A stretch of 34,998 nucleotides of DNA from Rhodobacterales bacterium 56_14_T64. GTDB lineage: Bacteria; Pseudomonadota; Alphaproteobacteria; Rhodobacterales; Rhodobacteraceae. The notes beneath the pieces were generated by a model. The model was given only the letters and a program-made list of their open reading frames with translations. It had not been told where the DNA came from and made no database searches. How positions within the stretch are numbered: the stretch's first letter is position 1; every line of letters begins with the position of its first letter. The translations under genes and the position numbers were made by a program. The DNA lies in the NCBI GenBank assembly GCA_002162795.1, contig MAAY01000051.1, positions 3,584-38,581 on the forward strand. The letters are read 5' to 3'. This document shows positions 7,459 through 16,446 of the stretch, piece after piece.

Positions 7459-10277
7459 TTGCCTACCTTCCACTTTAATTCTTTGGGGCCTGTTGGAATG
7501 ACCGAGTCAAGCGGCGCAAAGGCCGGCTGACTTTCCGTCAAATCGTCCGGTGCACCTGCCTTCTCAAGTTTCACTTTCAGGTCGAACCAAGCCGCTTGCC
7601 CCGTAATAGGGTCACTATTAGCCCACCGCATGCCGTCGCCTTTGGGTGGCAGCAACTCGTGGATCAGGTGATTGAGCAGGAAGCCCTTGGTGGCCTCGGG
7701 GGCGTCCTCTTCCAGCCCCCAGGTGCCCTTTCGCTTGCCAATGGCGTTCCATGTCCAGACGGTGTTCTCGTTCAGCGCCGCCATCTCCATTACCGGCACG
7801 GTGATTTCGCCGTGCGGCGAGCTGACCTTAGCCCAGTCGCCGTCAGACAACCCGTTTTCACGCATCAGTTTGGTTGGGACATACAGCGGGTTGCGCCCGT
7901 GCAGCTGCCGCAGCCAGGCGTTTTGACCGCCCCAAGAGTGGTACATCGCCATAGGGCGCTGGGTCAGGGCGTTGATGGTGTAGCCTTCGTTGCCCTGCTG
8001 GTCGGTGTCATACCAGATCGGCAGCGGATCCATAGTGTGCTTGATCCGTTCGCGCAAGTGATCCGGTGGTTGCCGCTCGCCGTGGCCTTCGGCCGCCAGT
8101 TGGAACTTGCGCATCGGTTCCACGTAAAGCTGGAACAGGTAGGGCTGTGGGCTGTCAAAGATGCCCATGCCCACAGCCCAGTCCTGATAGGCGCTGTTCC
8201 AGGGTTTGTAATAGCTGGCCTCGGTTGGGATGTGTTCGACGAAGAAGCCGCCGTTTTCGATGTACTTGTCCAACTGCTCGGGATGCACTTCGCCTCGGCC
8301 AACCTTATCACCGTCTTCACCGCGAAAGCCCGCCAGCGGCCCAATGCCCGGCTTGCGTTCGTGGTTGACGATGTAATCGGCATAGTCTTTCCACTTAGGC
8401 GTGCCATCCTCGTTGGTAAAGCCGGGCAGCGCCATCCGGTTGGCCAGCTCAATCAACACCGATTGGAACCCGCGCACATCGCGGTCGGGTTCGATAACCG
8501 GCCAACGGATGGCATCCGCCGCCGCATCCGCCTCGCAGATCGGGCGGTCCAGCAGCGAGATACAGTCGTGGCGTTCCAGATAGGTGGTATCGGGCAGAAT
8601 CAGGTCGGCATAGCTGACCATCTCCGAGTTATAGGCATCGGAATAGATGATATGCGGGATCACATATCCGCCGCTGTCATTGCGCGCACTCAGCATCTCC
8701 ATCACACCTTTGGTGTTCATGGACGAGTTCCACGACATGTTGGCCATATACATGAACAGCGTGTTGATCTTGTAGGGATCCCCGGCATAGGCGTTTGAGA
8801 TCACCATATGCATCAGCCCATGGCTGGACATCGGGTTTTCCCAGGTAAAGGCTTTGTCGATCCGGGCGGGGCTGCCGTCTTCCTTTAGCGCCAGATGCTC
8901 GGGGCCTTGCACAAAGCCTAAGTGCGGGCCGTCAAGTGGCTGACCTGGCCGGTTGTCACAATGCGGGGCTGGGTGGGCTTCGGCTGGTTTGGGGTAGGGC
9001 GGTTTGAAGCGGAACCCACCGGGCACTTCAACCGTACCCAGCAGGATCTGCAACACATGCAGCGCGCGGCAGGTCTGGAAGCCATTGGCATGGGCCGAGA
9101 TCCCTCGCATGGCGTGGAAACTGACCGGGCGGCCTGTCATCTTGGCGTGTTTCTCACCGCGAAAATCGGTCCATTCCTGATCCAGCTCAATCGCCTCATC
9201 AAAGGCAACGCGGGCGATTTCCCCTGCAATTGCGCGGATGCGCTTAGCTGGGATGCCGCATTGTTCGGCTATAGCCTCGGGGGCGTAGTCCTCGGACAGA
9301 TAACGCTCGGCCATCTGGTGGAACACCGGACGGTGGGTGACACCATCCTTTTCGTAAACGGCTGCCAGATCGGGCCGCACACCGGGCTTGTCAAAGGCGG
9401 TCAACTGGCCCGTGTTGCGGTCGATGACCAGCTGCTTGCCATCATCGTCGCGCATCAACAGACCCTGTTCAGGCCCCTCAGCTGCATTCACCAGCACTGG
9501 CGCGTTTGTATAACGGCTCAAGTAGTCCAGATCGATCTTACCCGCCTTCATCAGCAGATGGATCAATGACAGAATAAACAACCCGTCGGTGCCCGGCGTG
9601 ATGCCAACCCATTCGTCTGCAATGGCGTTATAGCCTGACCGGATCGGATTGACGCCAATCACTTTGGCCCCACGCGCCTTGATCTTGCCCAAGCCCGCCT
9701 TGATCGGGTTGCTGTCGTGATCCTCGGCTACACCGAACAGCATGAACAGCTTGGTGTGGTCCCAATCGGGCTGGCCAAACTCCCAGAACGCGCCGCCCAT
9801 GGTATAGATACCAGCCGTCGCCATATTGACCGAGCAGAACCCGCCATGTGCCGCATAATTGGGCGTGCCAAAATTCTGCGCCCAGAACGAGGTAAAGCTT
9901 TGCGACTGATCACGGCCCGTGAAAAACGCCAGCTTTTGCGGCGCGGTCTCATGCAGCTCGTTCAGCCAGCCAACAGCGGTGCTGATTGCCTCATCCCAGG
10001 AAATCTCGCGGAACTCACCTGACCCACGCGGCCCAACCCGCTTCAGCGGTGCTTTTAGCCGCGAAGGCGCATTGACCTGCATAATGCCGGCGGAGCCTTT
10101 GGCACAGAGCACACCTTTGTTGACCGGGTGATCGCGGTTGCCCTCGATATAAGCAACCTTGCCGTCTTTCATATGCACATTGATGCCACAGCGGCAGGCG
10201 CACATGTAGCATGTCGTTTTGCGGATCTCGTCCGATACTTCAGGGGACGTGTCCACCTGGGGTTGCTGGAATGTCAT
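7455..10277 (-). CDS. soeA: Sulfite dehydrogenase molybdopterin subunit SoeA
   Basis: 940-aa molybdo-bis(MGD) oxidoreductase of the DMSO-reductase superfamily. The N-terminus carries the [4Fe-4S] motif (TCYMCACRCGINVHM, then GVLCAKG about 28 residues on). HGGFCSVNMA near residue 145 contains a Cys that is the likely molybdenum ligand. No twin-arginine signal precedes the first cluster, so the enzyme is expected in the cytoplasm, unlike periplasmic DMSO or thiosulfate reductases. SoeABC is established as a cytoplasmic sulfite:quinone oxidoreductase in Allochromatium vinosum and is used by roseobacters that degrade sulfonates. Assignment to sulfite rather than another substrate rests on this architecture plus linkage to xsc, tauR and an anion exporter. 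AAGGGAGG precedes the ATG. Confidence 0.87.
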   Translation of the reverse strand: MTFQQPQVDTSPEVSDEIRKTTCYMCACRCGINVHMKDGKVAYIEGNRDHPVNKGVLCAKGSAGIMQVNAPSRLKAPLKRVGPRGSGEFREISWDEAISTAVGWLNELHETAPQKLAFFTGRDQSQSFTSFWAQNFGTPNYAAHGGFCSVNMATAGIYTMGGAFWEFGQPDWDHTKLFMLFGVAEDHDSNPIKAGLGKIKARGAKVIGVNPIRSGYNAIADEWVGITPGTDGLFILSLIHLLMKAGKIDLDYLSRYTNAPVLVNAAEGPEQGLLMRDDDGKQLVIDRNTGQLTAFDKPGVRPDLAAVYEKDGVTHRPVFHQMAERYLSEDYAPEAIAEQCGIPAKRIRAIAGEIARVAFDEAIELDQEWTDFRGEKHAKMTGRPVSFHAMRGISAHANGFQTCRALHVLQILLGTVEVPGGFRFKPPYPKPAEAHPAPHCDNRPGQPLDGPHLGFVQGPEHLALKEDGSPARIDKAFTWENPMSSHGLMHMVISNAYAGDPYKINTLFMYMANMSWNSSMNTKGVMEMLSARNDSGGYVIPHIIYSDAYNSEMVSYADLILPDTTYLERHDCISLLDRPICEADAAADAIRWPVIEPDRDVRGFQSVLIELANRMALPGFTNEDGTPKWKDYADYIVNHERKPGIGPLAGFRGEDGDKVGRGEVHPEQLDKYIENGGFFVEHIPTEASYYKPWNSAYQDWAVGMGIFDSPQPYLFQLYVEPMRKFQLAAEGHGERQPPDHLRERIKHTMDPLPIWYDTDQQGNEGYTINALTQRPMAMYHSWGGQNAWLRQLHGRNPLYVPTKLMRENGLSDGDWAKVSSPHGEITVPVMEMAALNENTVWTWNAIGKRKGTWGLEEDAPEATKGFLLNHLIHELLPPKGDGMRWANSDPITGQAAWFDLKVKLEKAGAPDDLTESQPAFAPLDSVIPTGPKELKWKVGK

Positions 10278-10304
10278 CTGGCCTCCCTTAATTGTTCCTT
10301 TGGA

Positions 10305-11342
10305 TCAGGTTAGAACCGTGATCCCCGCCAGGATCAGCCCGGCAATAAATAGTGTTTCTACGATGATCAGAGCGATGGCTGCCCCCCCGACAGCCAGCAC
10401 CTGTTTCAGATTGGTCTTCATGCCCACCGCAGCGATGGCAGTCAGCAACAGCCAGCGCGACGTCTGGCTTAGAAAATCGGCGATCACTGCGGGGATAACC
10501 CCAAAGGAATTCAACCCGGCCAGCACCAGAAACGCGAGGACAAAGCCGGGCAGCAAAGGCGGGCGTTTGCCGTCTTTGGGCAAAGTCGCAAAGGACCGGA
10601 TCATCAGCGAGGCCACCAGAACAATCGGCGCCAGCATGGCGACACGCATCAGTTTGACCAGCGTTGCGGTATCGCCAGTTTGTTCGGAAATCGAGAAGCC
10701 GGCGCCGACCACCTGTGCCACATCATGGATTGTGCCGCCCAGAAAGACACCGGCCTGAACCGAATCCAGCTCCAGTAGGTTCACCAGGATCGGATAGGCA
10801 ATCATCGCGATGGTCGACAGCACGGTCACACCCATCACGGTAAAAATCAAACGTTCCTCGGACCGCTCATCGCGGGGCAGAATGGCACTGATTGCCATCG
10901 CTGCCGAGGCCCCACAGATCGCCACCGACCCTGCCGTCAGCAGCGCAAACCGCCATTTGTGGCCAAACAACCGTGCCACAGCCAGACCAAACAGAATGGT
11001 CGCCACTACGCCGCCAACCACCAGCCCAATCAGATCCCAGCCCAAGTCCATCATCAGTGACATTGACACCCGCACGCCCAAAAAGGCGATGCCCAGCCGC
11101 AGCAAAGAACGAGCGGAAAAGGCGATGCCGGGCACGGTTTTGCCCTCTTCGCCCAGAAAGCTGACCGCGATGCCCAGCAACAAGGCCAACAGCATCGCTG
11201 GCGTCGCGTAATGGTCGGCCAGAAATTGCGCGGTGACGGCGACAATCACTGCAACAGCGACGCCCGGGAACAGCTCCTGGGCGTGGTCTTTGATCTTCTG
11301 AACCCGTGAGTTCAGGGAAGCTGTAGCGTCTAGGTCTGTCAT
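10305..11342 (-). CDS. YeiH/UPF0324-family putative sulfate (or sulfite) exporter
   Basis: 345-aa membrane protein with about ten helices and a hydrophilic N-terminal leader. Family marks include LALLLGIAVSFLG, the FSARSLLRLGIAFLGVRVS segment, SVAICGASAAMA (conserved Cys-Gly in the membrane) and GGTIHDVAQVVGAG. COG2855/UPF0324 members are repeatedly found in sulfonate-degradation loci, where they are proposed to export sulfate or sulfite; biochemical proof is thin. It sits 27 bp upstream of soeA and 88 bp downstream of the citrate synthase gene, on the same strand with no terminator in either gap, so it is probably co-transcribed with soeABC. The context suggests it removes the inorganic anion made from taurine. 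Confidence 0.82.
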   Translation of the reverse strand: MTDLDATASLNSRVQKIKDHAQELFPGVAVAVIVAVTAQFLADHYATPAMLLALLLGIAVSFLGEEGKTVPGIAFSARSLLRLGIAFLGVRVSMSLMMDLGWDLIGLVVGGVVATILFGLAVARLFGHKWRFALLTAGSVAICGASAAMAISAILPRDERSEERLIFTVMGVTVLSTIAMIAYPILVNLLELDSVQAGVFLGGTIHDVAQVVGAGFSISEQTGDTATLVKLMRVAMLAPIVLVASLMIRSFATLPKDGKRPPLLPGFVLAFLVLAGLNSFGVIPAVIADFLSQTSRWLLLTAIAAVGMKTNLKQVLAVGGAAIALIIVETLFIAGLILAGITVLT

Positions 11343-11430
11343 ATTGGTCTTTTGTTCTTTTAGGGCGATAGGGCGTCATTCCTCGGCGCTTGGTCAAGCG
11401 TTTTAGTCCGGCGCCTGGAATTTTCGAGGG

Positions 11431-12564
11431 TTACCGGTCAGCGAGGGCAGTATAGCCGCGCATCTCGGGGCCGTTGTACAACGTCAGTGGGCGGATCAGG
11501 ATGTTACCGCGTTGCTGTTCGATGCATTGGATGATCCAGCCGGGCATGCGGCCAATGGCAAAGATCGGCACATACAGATCCATCGGAATGCCGTGCAACT
11601 GGTAGATTACCCCAGAATAGAAATCGACATTCACGTTCAACCCGTGCCGCGCATAGGGTTTCATTGCCTCAACAACGCCCTGCAGGATTGCGTACCATTC
11701 CGGGGCGCCCATTTCCTCGCCCAACTGGCGCACACCTTCACGCATGTGGCGCGCACGCGGGTCTTCCTTGCGATACACCCGGTGACCAAATCCAGTGACC
11801 GCCTCACGCTTGCCGCGCTTTTCTGCGACATAGGCGGCGGCGTTTTCCGGGGTGCCGATCTCCTGCACCATCTTCATCACGTCCTCGGCAGCGCCACCGT
11901 GGGCTGGCCCGGCAAGTGTCGACAGGGCCGTAACAATGGCACCATGCAGATTGGCTTCGGTGCCAATGGTCACCCGCGCCGCAAAGCTGGACGCATTGGC
12001 CCCATGTTCGGCATGCAGAATGAAATCCACATCTGCCAGACGGGCGGCATCAGCCGATGGTTTTTCACCCTTCAGCATCCACAGCCAGTTGGCCGCATGG
12101 CTCAGCTCGCGGTCGGCCTCCACTGGAGTGCGCCCATTGCGGATGGCCTCGTGCGCGGCGATGATCATCGGCACCTGACTGGTCAGGCGGATGCCGTTTT
12201 CAATGAATGCCTCCTCACCCACGGTCTGGCTGTCGCTGTCCAAAGCCGCCAGCGCTGACACAGCAGTGCGCAACACATCCATCGGGTGGCCATCCTCGCA
12301 GGACGCGATGATGTCATAGACCGCAGGCGGCAGGCTGCGCGCGGCTTTCAGTTTGGCATCAAACCCGGCCAACTCGTCCGCGTTTGGCAGCTCGCCATGG
12401 ATCAAAAGATAGCAGACTTCTTCGAATGTGGACTTCGTGGCCAGATCATGGATCGAATAACCACGATAGCTCAGCTCGCCCTTGCTGCCATCGATGTCAC
12501 TGACACCGGACCGCTCAAAGTAAACGCCCTTAAGGCCACGGTTGATCTTGACGTTTTCGCTCAT
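11431..12564 (-). CDS. Citrate synthase / 2-methylcitrate-synthase-like protein
   Basis: 377-aa short-form citrate synthase (the bacterial type II-like dimeric length, not the 430-aa NADH-regulated E. coli type). Catalytic residues are in place: His in the FILHAEHGANAS segment, His in TGFGHRVYRKEDPRA, and Asp in GLNVNVDFYSGVIY. The N-terminal LSYRGYSIHDLATKSTFEEV is the substrate-binding fold entry. It would condense acetyl-CoA (or propionyl-CoA) with oxaloacetate. Sequence alone does not separate citrate from methylcitrate synthase. Its position, first gene of the run leading to yeiH-soeABC and divergent from pta by only 33 bp, suggests it draws off acetyl-CoA produced from taurine. A main gltA probably exists elsewhere in the genome. 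Confidence 0.85.
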   Translation of the reverse strand: MSENVKINRGLKGVYFERSGVSDIDGSKGELSYRGYSIHDLATKSTFEEVCYLLIHGELPNADELAGFDAKLKAARSLPPAVYDIIASCEDGHPMDVLRTAVSALAALDSDSQTVGEEAFIENGIRLTSQVPMIIAAHEAIRNGRTPVEADRELSHAANWLWMLKGEKPSADAARLADVDFILHAEHGANASSFAARVTIGTEANLHGAIVTALSTLAGPAHGGAAEDVMKMVQEIGTPENAAAYVAEKRGKREAVTGFGHRVYRKEDPRARHMREGVRQLGEEMGAPEWYAILQGVVEAMKPYARHGLNVNVDFYSGVIYQLHGIPMDLYVPIFAIGRMPGWIIQCIEQQRGNILIRPLTLYNGPEMRGYTALADR

Positions 12565-12597
12565 AACTGGCTCCTTCTCGTGACAAAGGGGATATCA

Positions 12598-13449
12598 ATG
12601 TCAGTACTTGAAAATGCATATGCGGCCGCAAAGGCACGCTCGGTTCGGGTGGTATTCCCTGAGATGGAAGACCCCCGCGTGGCTGAAGCTGCGGCACGGT
12701 TGAAAGCCGAAGGCCTGTGTGACCCTCTGCCATTGTCGCCGCCGACCCAAGCCCATATCGAGGCTTTGGTGCAGGCGCGTGGTTTGAAACCCGTCATCGC
12801 AAAACGTATGGTTTCCAAGCCCTTGTACCGTGCTGCCGCAATGGTTGCGACCGGCGAAGCGGATGCGATGGTCGCTGGCGCCGACGTGCCAACCCGCCGC
12901 GTGATCGAGGCTGCAAGCATCGGCATTGGCCTATCAGACGGCGTATCGACACCGTCGTCGTTCTTCCTGATGGTGTTCCCGGATGGTCGCGAAATGATAT
13001 TCGCGGACTGCGCTGTCAATGTATCACCCGACGCTGCACAACTTGCAGATATCGCACGTGCTTCGGCGGCTTCAGCCGAATCGCTGTTGGGCGCTGCGCG
13101 GGTGGCAATGTTGTCGTTTTCCACTGGCACTTCGGGGGATGGCGACAGCGTGAGCCGTGTGCGCGAAGCAGCCGAGCTGGCCGGGTTCGCAGGACCTGTG
13201 CAGGCCGATGCAGCACTGAATGCAGTGGTCGCAGCAAAGAAGGGGATCACGCCTGTAGATGCCAACGTGTTGATCTTCCCGACGCTGGACGCGGGCAATA
13301 TCGCATACAAATTGTGCCAGGAACTGGGTGGCGCACAGGCAATTGGTCCGTTTTTGCAAGGCTTTGCCAAGCCGGTTTGCGATCTTAGTCGCGGAGCATC
13401 TCCCGATGATATCGTCGCCGCAGCAGTTTTGACCGCCGCACAGGTGTGA
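12598..13449 (+). CDS. pta: Phosphate acetyltransferase, short single-domain form
   Basis: 283-aa enzyme converting acetyl phosphate and CoA to acetyl-CoA. The C-terminal half is canonical: FADCAVNVSPDAAQLADIA, AMLSFSTGTSG, VLIFPTLDAGNIAYKL, and the final QGFAKPVCDLSRGASPDDIV that carries the catalytic Ser-Arg and Asp. The N-terminal part is about 40 residues shorter than ordinary 320-330 aa Pta proteins; the stretch between the first strand and the YRAAAMVATGEADAMVAGAD block is abbreviated. The open frame extends upstream to 12286, but AAAGGGG 7 bases before the ATG at 12598, and the fact that everything earlier is antisense to the citrate synthase gene, fix the start here. It uses the acetyl phosphate made by Xsc. 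Confidence 0.9.
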   Translation: MSVLENAYAAAKARSVRVVFPEMEDPRVAEAAARLKAEGLCDPLPLSPPTQAHIEALVQARGLKPVIAKRMVSKPLYRAAAMVATGEADAMVAGADVPTRRVIEAASIGIGLSDGVSTPSSFFLMVFPDGREMIFADCAVNVSPDAAQLADIARASAASAESLLGAARVAMLSFSTGTSGDGDSVSRVREAAELAGFAGPVQADAALNAVVAAKKGITPVDANVLIFPTLDAGNIAYKLCQELGGAQAIGPFLQGFAKPVCDLSRGASPDDIVAAAVLTAAQV

Positions 13450-13465
13450 GTGGGATGAGCTGCTG

Positions 13466-14641
13466 TCACGCGGCCTCCAACAGCGTGGCTGCATCAATGG
13501 CGATCATGCGCTCTTCTTCTGCGGGCACCATCCAGATATGAACCTTGGAGCTGGCCGCGTGTAGCCGCGCCTTGCGCGCGTGATTGGCATCCACATCCAT
13601 ACGCGCGCCGATCCATTCCAGCCCCCGCAGAATACGCGCCCGCACCCCCACGGCGTTTTCGCCAATCCCCCCGGTAAAGGCGATGGCGTCCAGACCCTCC
13701 ATTGCCGCGATCAGAGATCCGGCGTGGCGCAGCGACCAATAGCAGAAATGTTCAATGGCAAAGGCACTGTCGGCGCTGGGGTCCACCATCAGGTTGCGCA
13801 TGTCCGACTTGCCGCCCGACAGCCCCAACAAGCCGCTTTCGTGGTTCAGGATCGCCTTGGTGCGCTCTAGCCCGTTGTCTTCGACCAGTCGCAGCACGGC
13901 GTTGGCGTCGATGCCTCCCGACCGCGTGCCCATGGTCAAACCGTCCAGCGGCGAATAGCCCATGGTGGTGGCCACAGATTGACCGTTCTTGATCGCGCAC
14001 AGCGACGCACCATTCCCTAAATGAAACGCCAGCAACCGCGACGGCAGTTTCTCGCCCGAAATCTCGGGCAGCCGCCGCACCAGCGATGAATACGACAAGC
14101 CATGAAACCCATAGCGACGAATGCCCTTGGTCTCGATCATCTTAGGGATCGCATAGCGGGTCGCAACATCCGGATTGCTGGCATGAAACGAGGTGTCAAA
14201 GCTGGCAAACTGTGGCAGCTCAGGTGTGAGCTCGGCCAGCGTATCGATGGCGGCCAGATTATGCGGATTGTGCAGTGGAGCCAGCGGTGTGCAACTGGCG
14301 ATCTCGGCCCGCACTTCGGGGGTCACCCGAACCGGCGCGGTCAGCTTGCGGCCACCATGCACCACGCGGTGACCCGCGGCCCGTAGTGCAGACAATTCGA
14401 TGCCATGTTTGGGGAGTGATTTCAGGATGGCCGACAGGGCTGAGCGATGGTCAATAAACGGTGTTTCCACCGTATTAGAGCCAATTTTCAGCAGTGACGC
14501 ACCACCGATACCTTCGGCCATGCCCGACAGAACCTCGCTCAGGTCCCGGTCGAACACAGCAAATTTAATCGAGGAAGACCCCGCATTGAGGACAAGGATC
14601 AACCGCCGCGAGGGCGTGTTGTGATCCTTGTCCCCAGTCAC
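13466..14641 (-). CDS. ackA: Acetate kinase AckA
   Basis: 391-aa member of the ASKHA fold that interconverts acetyl phosphate plus ADP with acetate plus ATP. Visible motifs are LVLNAGSSSIKFAVFD at the N-terminus (phosphate 1), GHRVVHGG, the FHLGNGASLCAI loop (phosphate 2) and FTGGIGENAVGVRARI near the C-terminus. Length is normal. The start lies two bases after the xsc stop, so it is co-transcribed with xsc and probably translationally coupled. It is convergent with pta (16 bp between stops). The result is that both outlets for acetyl phosphate flank xsc. AckA would give substrate-level ATP and excreted acetate when acetyl-CoA demand is low. Confidence 0.93.
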   Translation of the reverse strand: MTGDKDHNTPSRRLILVLNAGSSSIKFAVFDRDLSEVLSGMAEGIGGASLLKIGSNTVETPFIDHRSALSAILKSLPKHGIELSALRAAGHRVVHGGRKLTAPVRVTPEVRAEIASCTPLAPLHNPHNLAAIDTLAELTPELPQFASFDTSFHASNPDVATRYAIPKMIETKGIRRYGFHGLSYSSLVRRLPEISGEKLPSRLLAFHLGNGASLCAIKNGQSVATTMGYSPLDGLTMGTRSGGIDANAVLRLVEDNGLERTKAILNHESGLLGLSGGKSDMRNLMVDPSADSAFAIEHFCYWSLRHAGSLIAAMEGLDAIAFTGGIGENAVGVRARILRGLEWIGARMDVDANHARKARLHAASSKVHIWMVPAEEERMIAIDAATLLEAA

Positions 14642-14643
14642 TT

Positions 14644-16419
14644 TCAGGCGCCTTTCTGAGGGCGCATGTCGTCTTTGCTGATGCCAGCAACTTCAACCGG
14701 GTTCTTCATCGCGTCGCGACGGAATGGCTCACCCAGTTCCTGGTTGATCATCGCCTCGATCAGAGTGGTGATCCCCTGTTTCTGATCCTCGCAGGCCTGA
14801 CGCAAGGCAGCGGTGAGCTCGTCCATGGTGCGGGCAACTACGCCTTTCAGACCACATGCATTGGCGATGCCAGCATAAGACACCTTGGTGTCCAGCTCGG
14901 TGCCAACAAAGTTGTCGTCAAACCACAGGGTCGAGTTGCGCTTTTCAGCACCCCATTGGTAGTTGCGGAACACAACCTGAGTCACGCCGGGCCATTCTTC
15001 GCGGCCAATCGCGGTCAGCTCGGTCACAGCGATACCAAAGGCACCATCACCCGAGAAGCCAACAACCGGAACATCCGGGCGGCCGATCTTGGCGCCAACA
15101 ACGGCTGGCAGACCATAGCCACAGGGGCCAAACAGGCCAGGTGCCAGATACTTGCGGCCTTCCTCAAACGAAGGATAGGCATTGCCGATGGCGCAGTTGT
15201 TGCCGATGTCGGATGAGATGATCGCATCTGCGGGCAAAGCGGCCTGAATGGCGCGCCATGCACGGCGGGGGCTCATCCAGTCCGGCTTGTCAGCGCGGGC
15301 GCGCTGGTTCCAAGTGGTGCCGGGATCGTCCTGCTCGTCATCCATCGACGACAGTTCCTGTGCCCAAGCTGATTTAGTGGTGGCGATCAGGTTTTTGCGC
15401 TCGGCGCGACCTTCGTCACCGGCGGTGTCAGCCAGTTTCGACAGGATTGTGCCTGCCACGGATTTTGCGTCACCAACGATACCAACAGTGACTTTCTTAG
15501 TCAGGCCAATACGGTCAGGGTTGATGTCGACCTGAATGATCTTTGCCTCGGTGGGCCAGTAGTCGATGCCATAGCCGGGCAGGGTTGAAAACGGGTTCAA
15601 CCGGGTGCCAAGGGCCAGCACAACATCAGCCTTCGAGATCAGCTCCATTCCGGCTTTGGACCCGTTATAGCCCAACGGGCCAGCGTGCAGTGGGTGCGAA
15701 CCGGGGAAGGCGTCATTGTGCTGGTAGCCACAGCAAACCGGGGCATCCAGACGTTCAGCCAAAGCAACCGACGCCGGAATCGCGCCGCCGATGACAACAC
15801 CAGCACCGTTCAGGATGACGGGGAACTTGGCGTTCGACAGCAGCTCAGCGGCCTGATCCAGTGCCGCAGCACCACCCGAGGGGAGTTCAAAATCGACGAT
15901 GGCGGGCAGCTCGATGTCGACAATCTGGGTAAAGTAGTCGCGCGGTACGTTGATCTGCGCCGGGGCGCTCTGGCGCTTGGCCTGCATGATCACCCGGTTC
16001 AGAACTTCGGCCATGCGGGTGGGGTCTCGCACTTCTTCCTGATAGCAGACGCAATCAGCAAAGGCGTTCATCTGTTCCATTTCCTGAAAGCCACCCTGAC
16101 CGATGGTCTTGTTGGCGGCCTGCGGGGTCACCAGCAGCAATGGTGTGTGGTTCCAGTATGCGGTTTTGACAGCCGTTACAAAGTTGGTGATGCCGGGGCC
16201 GTTTTGCGCGATCATCATCGACATTTTGCCGGTGGCGCGGGTGTAACCGTCTGCCATCATGCCGCCGGACCCCTCATGGGCACAGTCCCAGAAGGTGATG
16301 CCGGCAGGCTCAAAGATGTCGGAAATCGGCATCATGGCCGATCCGATGATGCCAAAAGCATGTTCAATACCGTGCATTTGCAGTGTTTTTACAAAGGCTT
16401 CTTCGGTGGTCATTTTCAT
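14644..16419 (-). CDS. xsc: Sulfoacetaldehyde acetyltransferase Xsc
   Basis: 591-aa thiamine-diphosphate enzyme that converts sulfoacetaldehyde plus phosphate to acetyl phosphate plus sulfite. It begins MKMTTEEAFVKTLQMHGIEH, has the activating Glu region in WDCAHEGSGGMMADGYTRA, a central ADH-like domain, and the ThDP/Mg motif GDGAFGIAVTEL ending VFRNYQWGAEKRN (about residues 460-495). Length and the SAMMPISDIFEPAGI N-terminus match Xsc rather than acetolactate synthase. AGGAGA lies 8 bases before the ATG at 16419; the upstream in-frame start at 16446 was rejected. Two direct repeats resembling TauR sites end 83 bases before the start. This is the defining enzyme of the window; it is followed directly by ackA. 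Confidence 0.95.
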   Translation of the reverse strand: MKMTTEEAFVKTLQMHGIEHAFGIIGSAMMPISDIFEPAGITFWDCAHEGSGGMMADGYTRATGKMSMMIAQNGPGITNFVTAVKTAYWNHTPLLLVTPQAANKTIGQGGFQEMEQMNAFADCVCYQEEVRDPTRMAEVLNRVIMQAKRQSAPAQINVPRDYFTQIVDIELPAIVDFELPSGGAAALDQAAELLSNAKFPVILNGAGVVIGGAIPASVALAERLDAPVCCGYQHNDAFPGSHPLHAGPLGYNGSKAGMELISKADVVLALGTRLNPFSTLPGYGIDYWPTEAKIIQVDINPDRIGLTKKVTVGIVGDAKSVAGTILSKLADTAGDEGRAERKNLIATTKSAWAQELSSMDDEQDDPGTTWNQRARADKPDWMSPRRAWRAIQAALPADAIISSDIGNNCAIGNAYPSFEEGRKYLAPGLFGPCGYGLPAVVGAKIGRPDVPVVGFSGDGAFGIAVTELTAIGREEWPGVTQVVFRNYQWGAEKRNSTLWFDDNFVGTELDTKVSYAGIANACGLKGVVARTMDELTAALRQACEDQKQGITTLIEAMINQELGEPFRRDAMKNPVEVAGISKDDMRPQKGA

Positions 16420-16446
16420 TGTAAAATTCTCCTGACGGGACGGCAT

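Noticed and set aside
7596-8798. 400-codon open frame on the + strand opposite soeA
   Set aside because: It lies wholly inside soeA, which has complete family motifs. Its translation has no recognisable domain and is a by-product of high GC at third codon positions.
12286-12597. Upstream extension of the pta reading frame
   Set aside because: It is antisense to the conserved N-terminal part of citrate synthase and has no Pta homology. The ATG at 12598 has its own AAAGGGG.
12561-13469. 302-codon open frame on the minus strand opposite pta
   Set aside because: Low-complexity Ala/Ser/Thr-rich translation, antisense to a gene with clear Pta motifs and a good ribosome-binding site.
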